This document shows, in pieces, positions 10,717 to 23,285 of a stretch of DNA of 64,000 bases. Numbering within the stretch: the stretch's first letter is position 1; every line of letters begins with the position of its first letter. The notes beneath the pieces were generated by a model. It worked only from the letters and a program-made list of their open reading frames with translations, was not told the DNA's origin and made no database searches. The stretch is from Istiophorus platypterus (Eukaryota > Chordata > Actinopteri > Istiophoriformes > Istiophoridae): NCBI GenBank assembly GCA_016859345.1, contig CM029118.1, positions 28,825,501 to 28,889,500 on the forward strand, written 5' to 3'. Made by a program: the position numbers and the translations under genes.

Positions 10717-10974
10717 CAGTGTTGTAAAGTACAGTAACTCAAATACTTTACTTCAATTTGTACCATTTTAAGGTACCTATACTTGATTTGAGTGTTTCCA
10801 TTTGGATGTTTTTTTTACATCTACTCAACCATATTTTAGGGCCAAATATTTCATTTTTTTACTTCACTAATGTTATTTGACAGCTTCAGTTACCTAGAAT
10901 ATTAAGAGCATAGAAAACATATATTTAGCTCCTAAACTACAATGCATTGTTGTACAGTAAATTAAAGCAGCCAA

Positions 10975-11040
<66 letters not shown>

Positions 11041-11212
11041 ATAGTTTTAGCTATCTCCACATCAATGGGATATAATATTTAGATACTGCTTATAAGTAAT
11101 ATTTTAATGTTATTTCTTTTAATGTATTTTAATGTTTTATTTTCTGTCAGCTTAGCTGATATTACTTCTGTACTTTTGAATGCAGGGATTATACTAGTAA
11201 CAGTATTTTAAG
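10717..11212 (+). mobile_element. Non-autonomous DNA transposon, probably hAT-like
   Basis: Begins CAGTGTTGTAAAGTACAGTAACTC and continues with the characteristic run of ACTTTACTT, TTGAGTGTTTCCATTT, TTTTTACTTCACTAATGTTATTTGACAGC. It ends near TACTTCTGTACTTTTGAATGCAGG and GTAACAGTATTTT (11162-11210). This wording belongs to a very abundant short teleost transposon without coding capacity. An (A)n(AT)n expansion at 10973-11038 interrupts it. A second copy lies in opposite orientation at about 24240-24584. The right terminus is eroded and no target duplication was confirmed. Superfamily assignment is from general knowledge. Confidence 0.6.
10973..11038. repeat. (A)n(AT)n microsatellite inside the transposon
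   Basis: About 20 A residues followed by about 23 AT units. It probably expanded within the host element. Confidence 0.95.
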
Positions 11213-11400
11213 AAAAAGAGACCTCCATGGTATAAGTCTCTAACTCTGCTTAACACTAAATGTGACAGTCAAGTATATTTCATTGCTTCTTTTATTCTCT
11301 CATTCAATCATTTGTTACTCTTAAGTTCTTCTAGTCCACCTACACCAGAACCTTTACCATATTATTGCAGATATTCATGCACAGACTCTTATACATACAT

Positions 11401-11459
11401 AAAGAGAGAAAGAGGAGAAGAGAGAGAGAATGAGAGAGGGAAAGAGAAAGAGAGAGAGA
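11401..11459. repeat. Polypurine (GA-rich) tract
   Basis: 59 bases with only one pyrimidine (T at 11431), made of GAGA and AAAG units. Such tracts can form triplex DNA, but no function is implied. Confidence 0.8.
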
Positions 11460-14400
11460 CCAGTCGTTAGCCACACTGTGCTATGGAAAGCAAACCTATA
11501 GGGAGGGGTCTCTGGGTTGGCAAAGGCAGGGCCAACCCAGCCGTTGAGCATTGCTCACCCAGAGCAATCGGATGAAAACGCAGTGCAGATGTAATTTGTT
11601 TTCAATGGCTGTTTCAAAAGAATAATTGTGGTGACACTGGCCGGTCGATAATATGGATTTTTGTTTTCGAGTGTAGTGTGTGTGTGGCACTAAGAGAGGG
11701 CAGGAAATACAACGCTGCAGACCAAAATACAATAAAAATGGATTGTGTGTGCATGTGTGTGTGTTTGTAGGGGTATTTGCAGGTCTGGTAACCATCACTG
11801 GGCCCTGGACATCATTGGAAGGATTACTAAATGTGTCCTATAGGCTAGCTATAGGCTGGTGTTCTCTCTCACTTTCTCTCTCTCTGTTTACCTTTATTTT
11901 CCCTCTTTTAGGGAAAAACACTGAGTTGCCTTGAATAAACTCACTTAAGATGAAACACATCTGAGGGAGACCTGAGTAAAACTGTAAACATAAAGTACGT
12001 GTACAAGAGAGAGGGGAAATACTACAGATAGAATGCACCAAACATCAGTAAGAATTTCACTTACACTTTTAGAATAATCTCACCATTATTTGCATTTCTT
12101 CACAGACGTTTCTGCTGTTTAATTAAACATGAAAAAAACAACTTAGGCCACTGCTTGGATCAAAGTTCACATTCATTCTATTTCTTTTGCAGGTAGTGTA
12201 TATGCATTTGTTTGTCATGAAAATGATCACTTTAGATTATTTCTTTGCAGCATCCTGCTATCCATTGCTATTTTGTACTGCAACCCCATAGAATGGATTG
12301 CATCAACATTTTGATGTTTATATTCCTACATTTCAAAAAGCATTCCAGTAATATTATATATGTATACAAAGGCATTCCACTCTAATATTTATACTTTAAT
12401 AATAAAGTAAAAAAAAATCTGTGTATACACCTTTGAGTATATGATTTGCACTGGCAAGCTGAAGTTCCTGAACATATAGAAGGTTTCGTTCCTCCATGAC
12501 ATGGTTCCCTATGATTGCTTCTCATAATAATATTCCCTTTCCTCTGGTTGTTAGTGCACTTTCTAACTTCTGAATGGGCTAATTTGTCGCTCGTCCCCTA
12601 CTTTGCCTTTGTCCTTCTCCCCCTTCCCTGATCTCCTCCTCAGGCTCAGCTCGATATGGCTTCTCTGTTGCCAGATAATGGCCACTTTGACCATTTGCCA
12701 AATCAGACACTGTTTTGCTGGGAGATGGAGTCGGGGCAATTCTAATTCGTCAGAAGAGTCGGAGGTGTGTGCGTGTGTGTTAGTGGGAGTATGGACATGG
12801 CTGGGTTCATTGAAGGGGTGGGATTGTGTGACATTAAATGAGTGAAGGTAGATTTAGATGGCACACTGGGGCTAGGTGGAGAGGGACATACAGTAAAAGA
12901 CATTACTCCTCTGTCGTCCAAGCCCTCGCTGACACTCTGCCCCCCTCCCCTCTCTCTCTCTGTCTTTCTGCACTATTCCCTTGCCGCGGGTGGTCACCAG
13001 AGACCAGACTGGGGCTGATTTATACTCCCTCTCTCCTGTCCTCTGCCTGACTGCCTCTGAAATGGAGAAATTTCCTTCCTCCCTCTCTCTTTCCACAGCA
13101 GCAGCAGTGGTACACAGACAGGGAAATGAGAAGAGGAGGGCTAACATTAGAACGTCTACCTCCCTAATACACTGTCCTACTCTGTCTACTCCCACATTCC
13201 CACCCCCTGGGTTCCTCTAAGTCCATCTGTATTTGGTAGATTTGTGAGCACATCTAAAGCTGCAGAAAATTATATTTTTATGTAAACTATAACTGCTGTG
13301 GTATTGAACCTATGATAACTTCAACTAAACCATTTCCTTTGATAACACTATGGAATATATTTCATGTTTCACCATTTTTCGAAGGGGTAGGTTAATTTCC
13401 CTTTTTCTCATTTGTATATAAAGTAATTATTACAATCATGCTGTCAATATATGGATCGCTGTTCATGACATTCCTAAACCAGCTCCTAAGCATATACAGA
13501 GAAACTAGTTGTTCACTGTGGATCATGATAAAGACTTACATTTAATTTATTCAGAGAAAAAAAAACACAATTAATTTGATAATGTTTAATTCTTAAATGA
13601 ATATTCCAGATGATGAATGGGGTAATTTGATAGGAACGACAATCATTTCAGCATTTTTTTTTTTTTAATTTACCTGACCCGAATCTACAAAACTGGTTAT
13701 TACTCACCTTTCATTAATGAGCACTGCCTTTATGTTTTAAGGCCAACATGGAGCACTTGCTTCCACTTCATAGAATGGGAAAAGATGGAATCACAGAAGA
13801 ATCTGGATTCTTATCTTCTATGATTCTGAAGTGATTCAGAGATTTTATAAATGTGTATTTATTTAAAACTTTGTATTACTAATAATGTGTTGATGCACCG
13901 AAAAAGGTGGACATTGAAGTTGTTGAAGTTGCATTTTGATAACCTGCCTATTCACAATCTTACACAGATCCAAAATCCATACAACTTTAAATGGGAGCTG
14001 ACCAAGAGACACTGTGCATTTGAAGTTATGGACAAATTCCCGGTTTGATTTGGGTCCTTAAGTTTTCAGGGGGCTGCGCTGTCTAACAGCTTCTGTATTG
14101 TTTCATAAATACCTCTTCTTTAGCCACTAATCTTTAGAGGTCCAAAGCCTCTTTCAGAGAGCAAAAAGCACCTAGTTGCACCTGATGATGCTTCAGCTAC
14201 ACAAATTCAACTTAAGTTCCATTGTAATGTTTCTTACACCAGCCAACACCAGGCTAATTGAAATTGGAACTAAATATTTCTACAGGTTCTGACAGGTTAC
14301 AGGGGCTCACGTTTGACCTTCAAACAATTTCTCCAGTGGCCATTATAAGAGAAGGATTGAAGGGGTCTTCTTTTCAGATATACAAACAAATATATGGAAT

Positions 14401-14904
14401 TTCCTGCATGCAAACACACAAATGACACACTTTTACTTCCTTTAGAGCGCAACCATGTACATTTCAGTGTGTATGATGTAACACAAAAGAAAACTTCCCA
14501 CTCTACATAGCTGATCTTGGATGATTAAACCTAGAAACCAATGACCTGGATCGTGCCCTTCATGCCAAACAAACACAAACACACTCATGCACCTCTTTGC
14601 CCAGCTCTTTGCTCTGTTGGTTGTCGTCCTCGGACACTGCTCACTGGTAAGACACTGGCACACACACATTATTGATTTTCATTTAGATACTGTAACTTAA
14701 TGTTCACAGACAATTCACAGCCCCTCCATCACGGGCAATGCAGCCTCAGCTTAGATGTACGAGTTTGCCTCTCTGTAATCTGCCACCATATCTCGTCTCT
14801 CACGCTCTCTTTCTCTCTCTGTTTTTTCAGATTCATTTTTCCTAAACTTAACCAATTCCGAATAAGTGGGATATAAATGGAAAGGGGATGTTGCATCGAT
14901 CAAT
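11460..14904. other. Gene-free interval
   Basis: Holds CT-rich patches (11866-11886 and 12945-12964), a T-rich run (13655-13669) and otherwise unique-looking sequence. Overlapping frames at 12603-13220 on both strands arise from pyrimidine-rich bias. No conserved domain or paired splice signals were found. Confidence 0.4.
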
Positions 14905-14908
14905 CACA

Positions 14909-14990
<82 letters not shown>
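14905..14990. repeat. (CA)n microsatellite
   Basis: About 40 CA units with rare AA interruptions near both ends. Confidence 0.95.
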
Positions 14991-15499
14991 AGTAGCATGA
15001 ATACATTTCCCACCAGCAGTTTTCCTCTTCTGCTTCAAACATCCTATTACCTCTGCGTAGTTGGCCAGTCAAACAGAAATAAAAATTGCACCTCAAACAT
15101 CATACATTTGGGCTGATTTGTTGAGTGGGAAGTCTGACAATTCCCAGAGACTTACACAACCCACCCCAGTGCTGGAAATCAGGCTGGTTATGGCGGCCAA
15201 ACATCTATAAAGATTGTTCATTTGGTGGAAAACAGCTACCTGTGCAGGGACAAAGAAAGTGATGCAGAAAACATTGTAAATACACAGAGAGATATATGGG
15301 CTTGGCTTGGCTGCCCGGCACTGTACGGCTTTGGGCATGAATCCAAGGAAACAGTCTCAGTGAAGGGTCTTTATGAGGTATGGAAGTTAATCTTGTTATT
15401 CTTGTTAAATAAAACTTACCATGAACAAACATTTCAGTAAGCAAATAAAAGCAGTAAGGACTAAAGAAGGTGAAATCTTAATTTACAAACATAACTAAA
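14991..15499. other. Gene-free interval
   Basis: Complex sequence. The frame at 15222-15440 ends beside a GAG/GTATGG donor-like site (about 15375), but no acceptor or protein family is recognised. Confidence 0.35.
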
Positions 15500-16010
15500 A
15501 TGAAAGCAGTAGTTGAAACGCTTCTCTATAATTCCACATCAGAAGAGGGATTTTGCACTCCTTCCTCAGTTCTGGGAACCCAAATCCTCACTGTCAAGGA
15601 TGTTACAGGAAGAGCTCAAGATTGTGGAAAACACACTTACTCACTTTCTTTTCAAGACTCAAATGAAAAGATTGATACCATTTTTGCTTCAGTTGGGTTC
15701 CAGGAGTTGACTAGCTTAGCTTATCATATGAAAAAAAGCAAAAGGAAACAGCTAGCCTCTCTTTGTCCAAAATTTTAAAATATACCTACATGCACTTCTA
15801 AAGCTCACAAATCAATATGCTGCTTATCATTTGTTTAATCTGTTCTGAGACAGAAATGTAAAAACAATTTGTAATTTTAGGGGGAATTACGCCCTGTAAC
15901 TGTGTGTGGGAGAACAGCAGCAGGGAGCAGAAACTTAGTTTTCACAGACTGTGGTTGCCAGGCCTTTGAGACAATCTGCACAGAGGTAGGTAGTGGCTAG
16001 AAGCTTGTCT
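15500..16010 (+). repeat. Abundant teleost interspersed repeat, diverged copy
   Basis: The series GACTAGCTTAGCTTATCATA, GGAAACAGCTAGCCTCTCTTTG, CACTTCTAAAGCTCACAAAT and TTTGTTTAATCTGT (about 15708-15842) is the signature of a very common percomorph repeat. It continues as AATGTAAAAACAATTTGTAATTTTAGGGGG. It has no coding capacity. Boundaries are approximate; the upstream part (15500-15690, with ATCAGAAGAGGGATTTTGC) appears to belong to the same element. Confidence 0.5.
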
Positions 16011-16694
16011 ACACTGTTAAATTGCAACTTTTATTCTCTGGCATAGATAATAACTAAAAGTTTTTAGGTCTTAGAAACTAAAATTATTACATTTAAAGTA
16101 AAAACTGAAGCAACAACTCAAGCTTGACTCTTTTTTTTCCAATTAAAGTGAGTTACTCCAGATAACTTAGAATCTTGAACTTTGATTTATCAGAAATAGA
16201 GGAAGTTCTTTGTTGGGAAATGACAGGAAATCCATTTTCACTTCATGTTTACTTAGTCCATTGCACTGCAAAATCTTGTAATAGGTAACATTAAAATAAA
16301 ATTTTAATAAACTTTATTTTTAACTGTGTGCATTAATATATTGTTTAATTTCAAGTTGAACAGTATCTATCACTTGCAGAACTTAAAATCACGAGTTCAG
16401 TTGACTGGATGTCCAATGGATTGTTTACTTACCTCAGCAGTTTGTGTTATTTAGAAAACATTATCAGCTTATTCACACATACTTCTCAGCATGTATTGCA
16501 TTAAGCTTAAAATTTCCCAGAAACCCCTGAAAAAGGTTATATGATAGAGGATTTATATATTTTTTTTTTTTTATGTGTGTGCCTCACAGGGGTCAGAGGA
16601 GAACATGATGATGATACTTAGAGGCTTGACACAATAAATAAAAACAAAAAAACAATAATAGGTTAACAAAGGTAAAAATTCAGAGTTGTGATAA
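16011..16694. other. Gene-free interval
   Basis: AT-rich unique sequence with a T run at 16560-16572. Nothing else recognised. Confidence 0.4.
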
Positions 16695-16739
16695 TGTCTA
16701 ATAAAATGTTCCAGCCCCAGGCCTCCTGGGGCTTGCCTC

Positions 16740-16771
<32 letters not shown>

Positions 16772-17235
16772 CTCTTTCCCTTCCCTGTGTTTTCTCTCCT
16801 CAGTGTGTGGGAGGGCGTGGCTCACCTGATCCAGGAGCTGCAGAGGAGCACACCTGCATCTGATTCCCACTGATCACAACATCGCAATAAAACCCGGTCG
16901 GACCCCTTCTCCAGTGCCAAGTTGTGATACCTATGTGATACCTACTATATTGGCCCCTTAGTGTCTTGTTAATGTTTCCAGAAGTGTATTTTCATGTTAT
17001 TAGCTCCTGCTTTTTTGTGTAGATTCTCTGTGTGCTCCTCTCCGACCATCTCCATTGCTTTGATCCCATCATCTCTTGAGACTGATTCCCAGCCTCCTGT
17101 CTCCCCCTTCATCTCTACGACTGACCCCATGCTCTCCACCACCATCTGTGCTTCTCCTAATGTTCAATAAAACCTGCTTTTACTGTTCCTCTGCTTCGAC
17201 TTCTGCTTCTGGGTCCAAAGAACAAAACCCTAACA
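16695..17235 (+). repeat. Gypsy 5' LTR
   Basis: Starts near TGTCTAATAA and ends ...CCCTAACA just before gag. It contains a CT-rich tract (16738-16782), GTGGGAGGGCGTGGCTCACCTG and CAATAAAACCCGGTCGG, where functional relatives have a TATAAA box before CCCGGT. A polyadenylation signal AATAAA lies at 17166-17171, followed by CTGCTTTTACT. These are the standard U3, R and U5 cues of fish gypsy LTRs. The apparent mutation of the TATA box suggests a dead promoter. Confidence 0.6.
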
Positions 17236-17251
17236 AAACAATCCGGCTAAC

Positions 17252-18180
17252 ATGGAACCAGCAGAGCACAAACAGCTGTGACAAGCCACCTCTGAACAAG
17301 GTGTGCTCCTCGGTCAACACAACCAAGCCCTCTGAGAGGTTAAAAGATATTCTCCAAGTACTAACCACCAGTGTCACCCAGCTTCAGCAGCTGCAACAGC
17401 TATCTGCGACAGGTAGGCACTCACCTCCCATCACTGCAGCTACCTCCAGCATGCCCACGTTGGTTATACCTCCTCTGCTGACTCCAGTGGTACCATCAGA
17501 GATGACCCGAGAGCCCTTCATTCCCACACTAGCCAGGGATCCTGGGGATCTGGGCACCTGCGGTCACTTCCACCATCATTGCCTCCTTGTCTTTGACCAA
17601 CAGCCCTACTCTTACTCCACTTATAAGTAAAAAATAGCTATTGTGATGGGTCTCCTCACAGACAAAGCTGCACAGTGGTTGATCACTCTTTCCAAATCAA
17701 ATTCCCCACTTTGCAGGTCCTACAAGTCCTTCTCCCATGAAATGAGAGGTTTTTGATCATCCAGTTCAGGGCAGAGAGGTCTCCAAAGAGCTGCTCTCAC
17801 TCCACCAGAACAACTCCTCTGTGGTGTCCATTGCCATTGACTTCCGCATCTTGGCAGTGGAAAGTGGCTGGGATGACACGGTGCTACAGGGGGTGTTCCT
17901 CCAGGGTCTTGTGGAGAACATCAAGGAAGCTGGTTACAAGACATCCTCCCTCAAAGAGTTAATATCATTATCCATTCGTCTAGAGTACCGCCTACATGAG
18001 CGCCTTAAGTAAAAGATTGGCCGCCCTCTTTCCACTCAACCAGATTCCCAATTTGGCTCCCTGATTCATTGACCCTGTCCCCCGCAGCCACTGCAAGGGA
18101 GCCAATGCAAGTGAACAAGACCCATCTCAAGGTGAAGGAGGTTGAGAGAGGGATTATGTATTTACTGTGGTCTCACCAGA
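17252..18180 (+). pseudogene. Ty3/gypsy gag remnant
   Basis: ATG at 17252 opens M-E-P-A-E-H-K-Q-L and hits TGA at 17279. In a shifted frame, SEQGVLLGQHNQAL (17287-17328) continues the typical N-terminal coiled-coil start. Capsid-like sequence follows: LLTDKAAQWLITLS (from about 17651), then after a one-base shift FDHPVQGREVSKELLSL and VSIAIDFRILAVESGWDD, and finally ISLSIRLEYRLHERLK to a stop at 18010-18012. A zinc-knuckle start, LCIYCG, is visible at about 18154-18171 without its downstream residues. At least one nonsense and one frameshift change make it non-functional. Confidence 0.75.
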
Positions 18181-18239
18181 CTTGCACTTGTCTCATACCG
18201 CACACTTCCTGAAGCTGAAGCTACAGATTAAATGACCAG

Positions 18240-18596
18240 TTCACCCACCTGTTCTCGCCCATCTGGATCCCTCCCTTCAGTTTGTGGTGCCTCAGATACT
18301 GGAGTGGAGGTTGTCCTGTCCCAGTGCTCTACCTCGGACCAAAAGTTGCATACCTGCACAATCTTTTCTCACCATTACCCCCTGCAGAATGCAACCACAA
18401 CATAGGGAACCAGGAAATCCTCACAGTCATGCTGGCCCTCCAGGAATGGAGAAACTGGCTGGAGGGAGCAGTTCTTCCATTCTTTGTTTGGACTGATTAC
18501 AAGAACCTCGCCTACCTACCCTCTGCACATTGGGCATTGTTCCTGGACAGGTTTATTTCACCCTGCCGGACTGTCTACGAGGCCCAACACACCTGA
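18240..18596 (+). pseudogene. Ty3/gypsy RT end and RNase H remnant
   Basis: The best stretch is ECNHNIGNQEILTVMLALQE and WRNWLEGAVLPFFVWTDYKN followed by LAYLPSAHWALFLDRF. It contains the GNxELLAV glutamate and WTDxKNL aspartate of gypsy RNase H. Upstream, DPSLQFVV and VVLSQCSTSDQKLH match the RT/RNase H junction but lie in different frames. Residues normally between LPSA and WALF are deleted. Protease and the RT catalytic YxDD are absent. Confidence 0.8.
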
Positions 18597-18599
18597 ACT

Positions 18600-18860
18600 A
18601 CTCCAGGTAACTGTCCACCAGACCGTTTGTTTGTCCCTGACTCAGTCAGGTCCCAAGTGCTCCAGTGGGGGCACTTCTCTAGGATCACCTGCCATCCAAG
18701 GTTTCACAGGACCCTAGCTCTGTTATGACAATGGTTCTGGTGGACAATCAATATTCCTGTAACCAAAGAGTCTGTCTCAGCCTGCTCCTTCTGTGTCTAA
18801 AGCAAATCGTCTCGTCAACCCCCTGCAGCACTCCTTCAACCCTTTCCAATACCTCATTGC
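18600..18860 (+). pseudogene. Ty3/gypsy integrase zinc-finger remnant
   Basis: In one frame: VPDSVRSQVLQWGHFSRITC then HPRFHRTLALL, a stop, QWFWWTINIPVTKESVSACS and FC, another stop, SKSSRQPPAALLQPFPI. This is the HHCC-type integrase N-terminal domain with its histidines and the CxxC pair (C-S-F-C). Two in-frame stops disable it. The catalytic DDE core that should follow is missing. Confidence 0.8.
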
Positions 18861-18905
18861 AATGCTTCCATCTCATTCTCTCCTGAGACTGATTCCCAGC
18901 TTTTT

Positions 18906-19791
18906 TTTTTCAAATGCAAACCATAAACTTAATGAGTTAATTAAAGTTTTTTGCCTTGAACTTTTGAGTTTTCTCAACTTCTCAGTCATCTTTTTACTTC
19001 ATTTCTCTTGTTTGTCTGATGGAACAGATACATTCTAGCTTTAATCAATACAGCTGATTACATATTCTGTGTAATGGCCTGCATTTCTTTGGGCTATACA
19101 CCAGATTCAAGGTGTATTTTTACTCTTCAAGTGTATTTTCTTCTTGTATGTGTAACTTAAGGAACTGTGAAAATCCAGAAAGAGACGGACTTACACTCAG
19201 TGCATGATCACATCCTTTTATCTCCAATAAAGTGGTTTAAATAATCTGGTCAAACTTTTGGTTAGATTAAATCATAAATGACTGTCTGACTTGTTAGATG
19301 CTATTGTAGCAATATCACCATGTTCCCAGATCTTATTAATTATTTTGGTAAGTACAATGTAATGATAGCTCATAGAAATGAAAAAAAAAAATGAAAGTTG
19401 CAACAATCAGGAACAATCCTTTAAATATCCATCAGTCTAGACAGTCTCTTTTGCAGCATGGGTAGTTATAAGCTACACTACTGATTCACTAGGCACACAG
19501 TATAGCAGTGTATGTGTGAGGCATATGAATACACAACTTCAAAGAGTACGTTTGCCCCACTGCCTCTATCAGTCCTGTTAGTTTACCTAAGTCACTTAAC
19601 TAAATTCCCTTCCCCTACCAAACACCCCCTCCCTTCAGCATTTTTTCAGCCTGTCTCTTTCATCTTTCTCCCAGCTGTCCCCTTAGGTGAAGGATGCTTG
19701 CACATGAAAGAATAAAAGAAGGCGAGTAACACTGAGGACAGCTCCTGCAGCACTCAGGCCACCACACCACACACTGCCTGACTGGCCACTA

Positions 19792-19828
<37 letters not shown>

Positions 19829-22074
19829 TACATACGATGCTCCATCTTGTCACCTTATGTTCTATCACCCATCATCTCCAGGGGACATTAACTGAGTCAA
19901 ACCGGCAGAGATGGGCTGGCATTGAAAAACATCAAGGAAGTTGAGGCACCAACCAAGACCAAAAGACATAGTGGGCACAGGAAATAGGCATAAGCTTGAC
20001 ACAACAAGCCCTGGCACTCTGATATGCAATAAAAGATGTAGACTGGACACATCAAAACAAAAGAGACTGAGAGTACAGAGAAGGGAAATATGGATGACAG
20101 GAACAGGGCAGTCATTCTAGATGGCATGTTTGGACAGATAAGTGAACCGAACGAACACTCTTAGTGCTGAACGCTTAACCTTGCCTGTATTTCAGGGTTA
20201 TTAAGTTGTGAAGTCCTGTCCACTACTTTGACCACAAAAAGTATTTTCCAATAATAGGCTTCATTCAACAGCCTTTCCAAAAAGTGGAACCATGATACTA
20301 GGGTTTTCTGTCCATATTTCTGTCAAGGTATATAAGCATCCACTATTGCACCAGCTGTGAAACTCCAGCATTCCATTATATTGGCTAACTGAAAAGAATG
20401 AATAGATTTACTTCAAAGTTCTGGGGAACACTGAAGGTCCCATGAGTGACTTGGGAATAACTGGACAACTGCTTTAGCAGTGTTGCCATATTTATGATTT
20501 TCTGTCCAGATTTAGTGACATTTAAGACCACATCAGTGAGTTGTTTTTGTTTTTTTTCTTCAAGCAACTTTTTGGAAAGACCTTATCTCCCCTGAGAGTT
20601 TTTCAGAGAGTGTGCACCCATCGAACTCATTGTAGTTATGACTCTCTGGGTTGCCTGTGTTGTTCAGTTGACCAATAATCAGTCAGATAGAAATGGAAGT
20701 AAATGTTCATATTACCAACCAATCAAAAATCCCAACTGTTTGCCAGGGGAACTCCTTCTTTTTTTGTTCTAAATAATTAGACATTACAATTTAATGCAGT
20801 TTTATTGTTATTGTTATTTTGTTCCTGTGCTCTAGACTTTGACTTGATTTTGTGAAAATGTTTTCAATCTTTTATTCTTTTATGAATGTGCAGGCTTGGT
20901 GTTTTACAGTTTGCCATCTGTTTCCCTCAGCTGGAAAAACAATCGACCAATGAGAGCTGTGTAGGGAGGATTAAGATTGTGGATGTAATCATCCTACACC
21001 GCTAGCTGGCTAGCTGCAGATACAATGCATCCATGAAAAATAGAGATGGAAAAATGGCGACAAGCTTCACTGACTTAAAATTCTGTTGGTGGGAAAGATA
21101 CTGTATGCCCTATGGCTACTGATTGGTTAAAGAAAAAATCCACTTTTTCATTTAAACACATTTTTATGAAAGTATCTTGGTAGTATGATATAATTGCAGT
21201 GCATATTCTTGTGGAATTTTAAAGATCCACTGATGAAGTTAAGTAAAAGTAAAACCTGACAAGCTACATTGCTAAACTAAATTGCATAGAATAATTAATG
21301 AATTATAAGGACAGAGTGAAAAGGGAATTAAATGACGATGACAAAATAATGTCACAGTGTTACTACTACTCTGTCTTTGTAGGCTTTTTGTGCCTTTCAA
21401 AGGTGGTCACACTTTCTGGCATGTTCCAAATACAGTCTGGTGTCAGGTACAAGGATGCTGAGGACAACTTTGACTGTGATGTTAAAATCCAAGGAATAGG
21501 AACCTGAATAAGCTTTTAGCTCCAATGTAATACAGTCTAAAAAATGTGTTTGCATGTATGTACGTTGTTGTCATTTCTTTCTTCACAGACGGACTTCATA
21601 TACATACAGTGATGGGCTTTCACACCCTGGTAGAGACACTGGTGTTAAAATGCTTTAGCTGACTGTGTACTGATGTGTGTGTAAAAGTGAGAAAGGCAGA
21701 TAGAGAGTGTGAAAGAAAGCATGTTGTGATGTGCTGGAATGGGACTCCCTGTTTATAGAAAGTGCTATTGCTTGTGAAAAGTAGCACTGAATGGGAAATG
21801 TTTCTTTCAATCATTGTTCATAATTGTTTTCTGTTGTAGGTGCAGTTTAAATCTGTGTGCTTGGTTTTAGACCAAAGATGCCTCAAAGCCATGATGTCAC
21901 GTCTGGGCAAGCCTCCGTTCCACAAGTTTCTTTAATTAATCTCTGAAAAGATGAAACATGTTCTCAGGGTTACAAATTGAAACCTCTGTAATTTTAACAA
22001 AGTTGAGAACACAGAAAAAAAAATAAAGCCCACATGAATATTTACAAATGCATGTCATTGAGTCATTGTAACTT
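18906..22074. other. Gene-free interval
   Basis: AT-rich and mostly unique-looking, with the CA/CATA microsatellite at 19795-19834 and an A run at 19380-19391. GCTAGCTGGCTAGCTGCAG at 21002-21020 is a small self-complementary patch. No gene or transposon fragment recognised. Confidence 0.4.
19795..19834. repeat. (CA)n(CATA)n microsatellite
   Basis: About 14 CA units followed by three CATA units. Confidence 0.9.
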
Positions 22075-22075
22075 T

Positions 22076-22150
<75 letters not shown>
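22075..22150. repeat. (AT)n microsatellite
   Basis: About 36 AT units with single C and G interruptions at the ends. Confidence 0.95.
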
Positions 22151-23285
22151 TTTTTTTGTCTTCTTTCAAATGTAATCTCAGATCTCTAATTTTTTTTACA
22201 GCATTTGTTCTGCCTCTTCTGCTGTTATGAAAGACATGTCTGAGCTAACCACATACAACCAACAACTCTCTTTTGTCGAGCCATGATGTTAGGTCTGCAA
22301 AGGTCTATGTGCTTGTGGAAATTGGTGTTTTATAGAACCTGTTAAAAAAACCCAAAAAATATTAATTTTTTTAGTTGTTTTTGATTGATTTTCAAAAAAC
22401 TGCCACCTTAAACTAAACATAGGAAGTAAATCACACAACATATTATTGAGAAAGACATTGTTCTCAGGCTGGATTTTTACTAATTAGTGTTCTGAGTAAT
22501 GGGAGTGGTTTCCTAAAAGAGGTTTTCTGCATGAGCAGAATGCAGAAGTTACAGTTTTACTTTGGCTCATTGTTGACTCAGATTTTCAGACTCGTGCAAA
22601 ACAAGGGATATCAGGGCAACCAGTGAGAACCTACTACAGCTTTCAAAATAAACGTGGTTTTTACATTAATCATTTCAATCTCTTGTCACTGAGTCTGACT
22701 AAATGTAAACACAGGATGTATTCACCTGGAACAGCCATTATGCTAACTACACAGGGATCTACATGCATGGCTGTCTGATTTAACCCTGGACCCTGCATAG
22801 TCATCCCCACATGCCCAGTTAGTTCTCATGTGTATGGCAAACATCCACTGTAGTTAAGTAAACTGTCCTCTGAGGAATCTGAGGAATACATAGAAAAAGC
22901 TAAATGTAATAGTGGATTATGCCGTGGACTATTATGAGGCTTATCAAGATTGTTGTCCTGGAGATCTTTATCTCAACCCCTCCAAATTGACTGAGGAAAA
23001 GGAAGAGGCCAAATGCTCATCTTATTTCTGTTTACTTTCAGTCAGATTCAAAGGTGAACAGTTGAAAAGATTCATGAAAAATCATGTTTGTTTGAAAAGC
23101 TGTAATAGGCTCATGCTGATTGCCCTGACATATGCTGCTAAGTCCTTGTTTCCCTGAAGCTCTACAATGGAGGTGCCAACTACAAAGTTAGTACGACCTA
23201 TAGAGCCACAAAAACCACATTTATGGGAAACACACCGGGTTGAAATAAACTGGAACTATTCTTTAAATCATTTCCATATAAGTAT
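22151..23285. other. Gene-free interval
   Basis: AT-rich. The frame at 22912-23157 (81 codons, beginning MDYAVDYYEAYQ) shows no recognised family or splice context. Nothing else supported. Confidence 0.4.

Larger units (their letters stand above)
16695..18905 (+). mobile_element. Degraded, internally deleted Ty3/gypsy LTR retrotransposon
   Basis: Order on the plus strand is LTR (16695-17235), gag (17252 to about 18180), the end of reverse transcriptase with RNase H (about 18240-18596) and the integrase zinc finger (about 18600-18860). Protease, most of RT and the integrase core are absent, so at least one large internal deletion lies between about 18180 and 18240. Near the right end, GAGACTGATTCCCAGC (about 18883-18900) repeats a word from the LTR (17078-17094). 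This hints that a fragment of the 3' LTR was fused on. All frames are broken. Confidence 0.75.

Noticed and set aside
17076..17630. 184-codon frame across the LTR/gag junction
   Set aside because: It is in the wrong frame for gag and spans non-coding LTR sequence. The real gag frame is read from 17252 in pieces.
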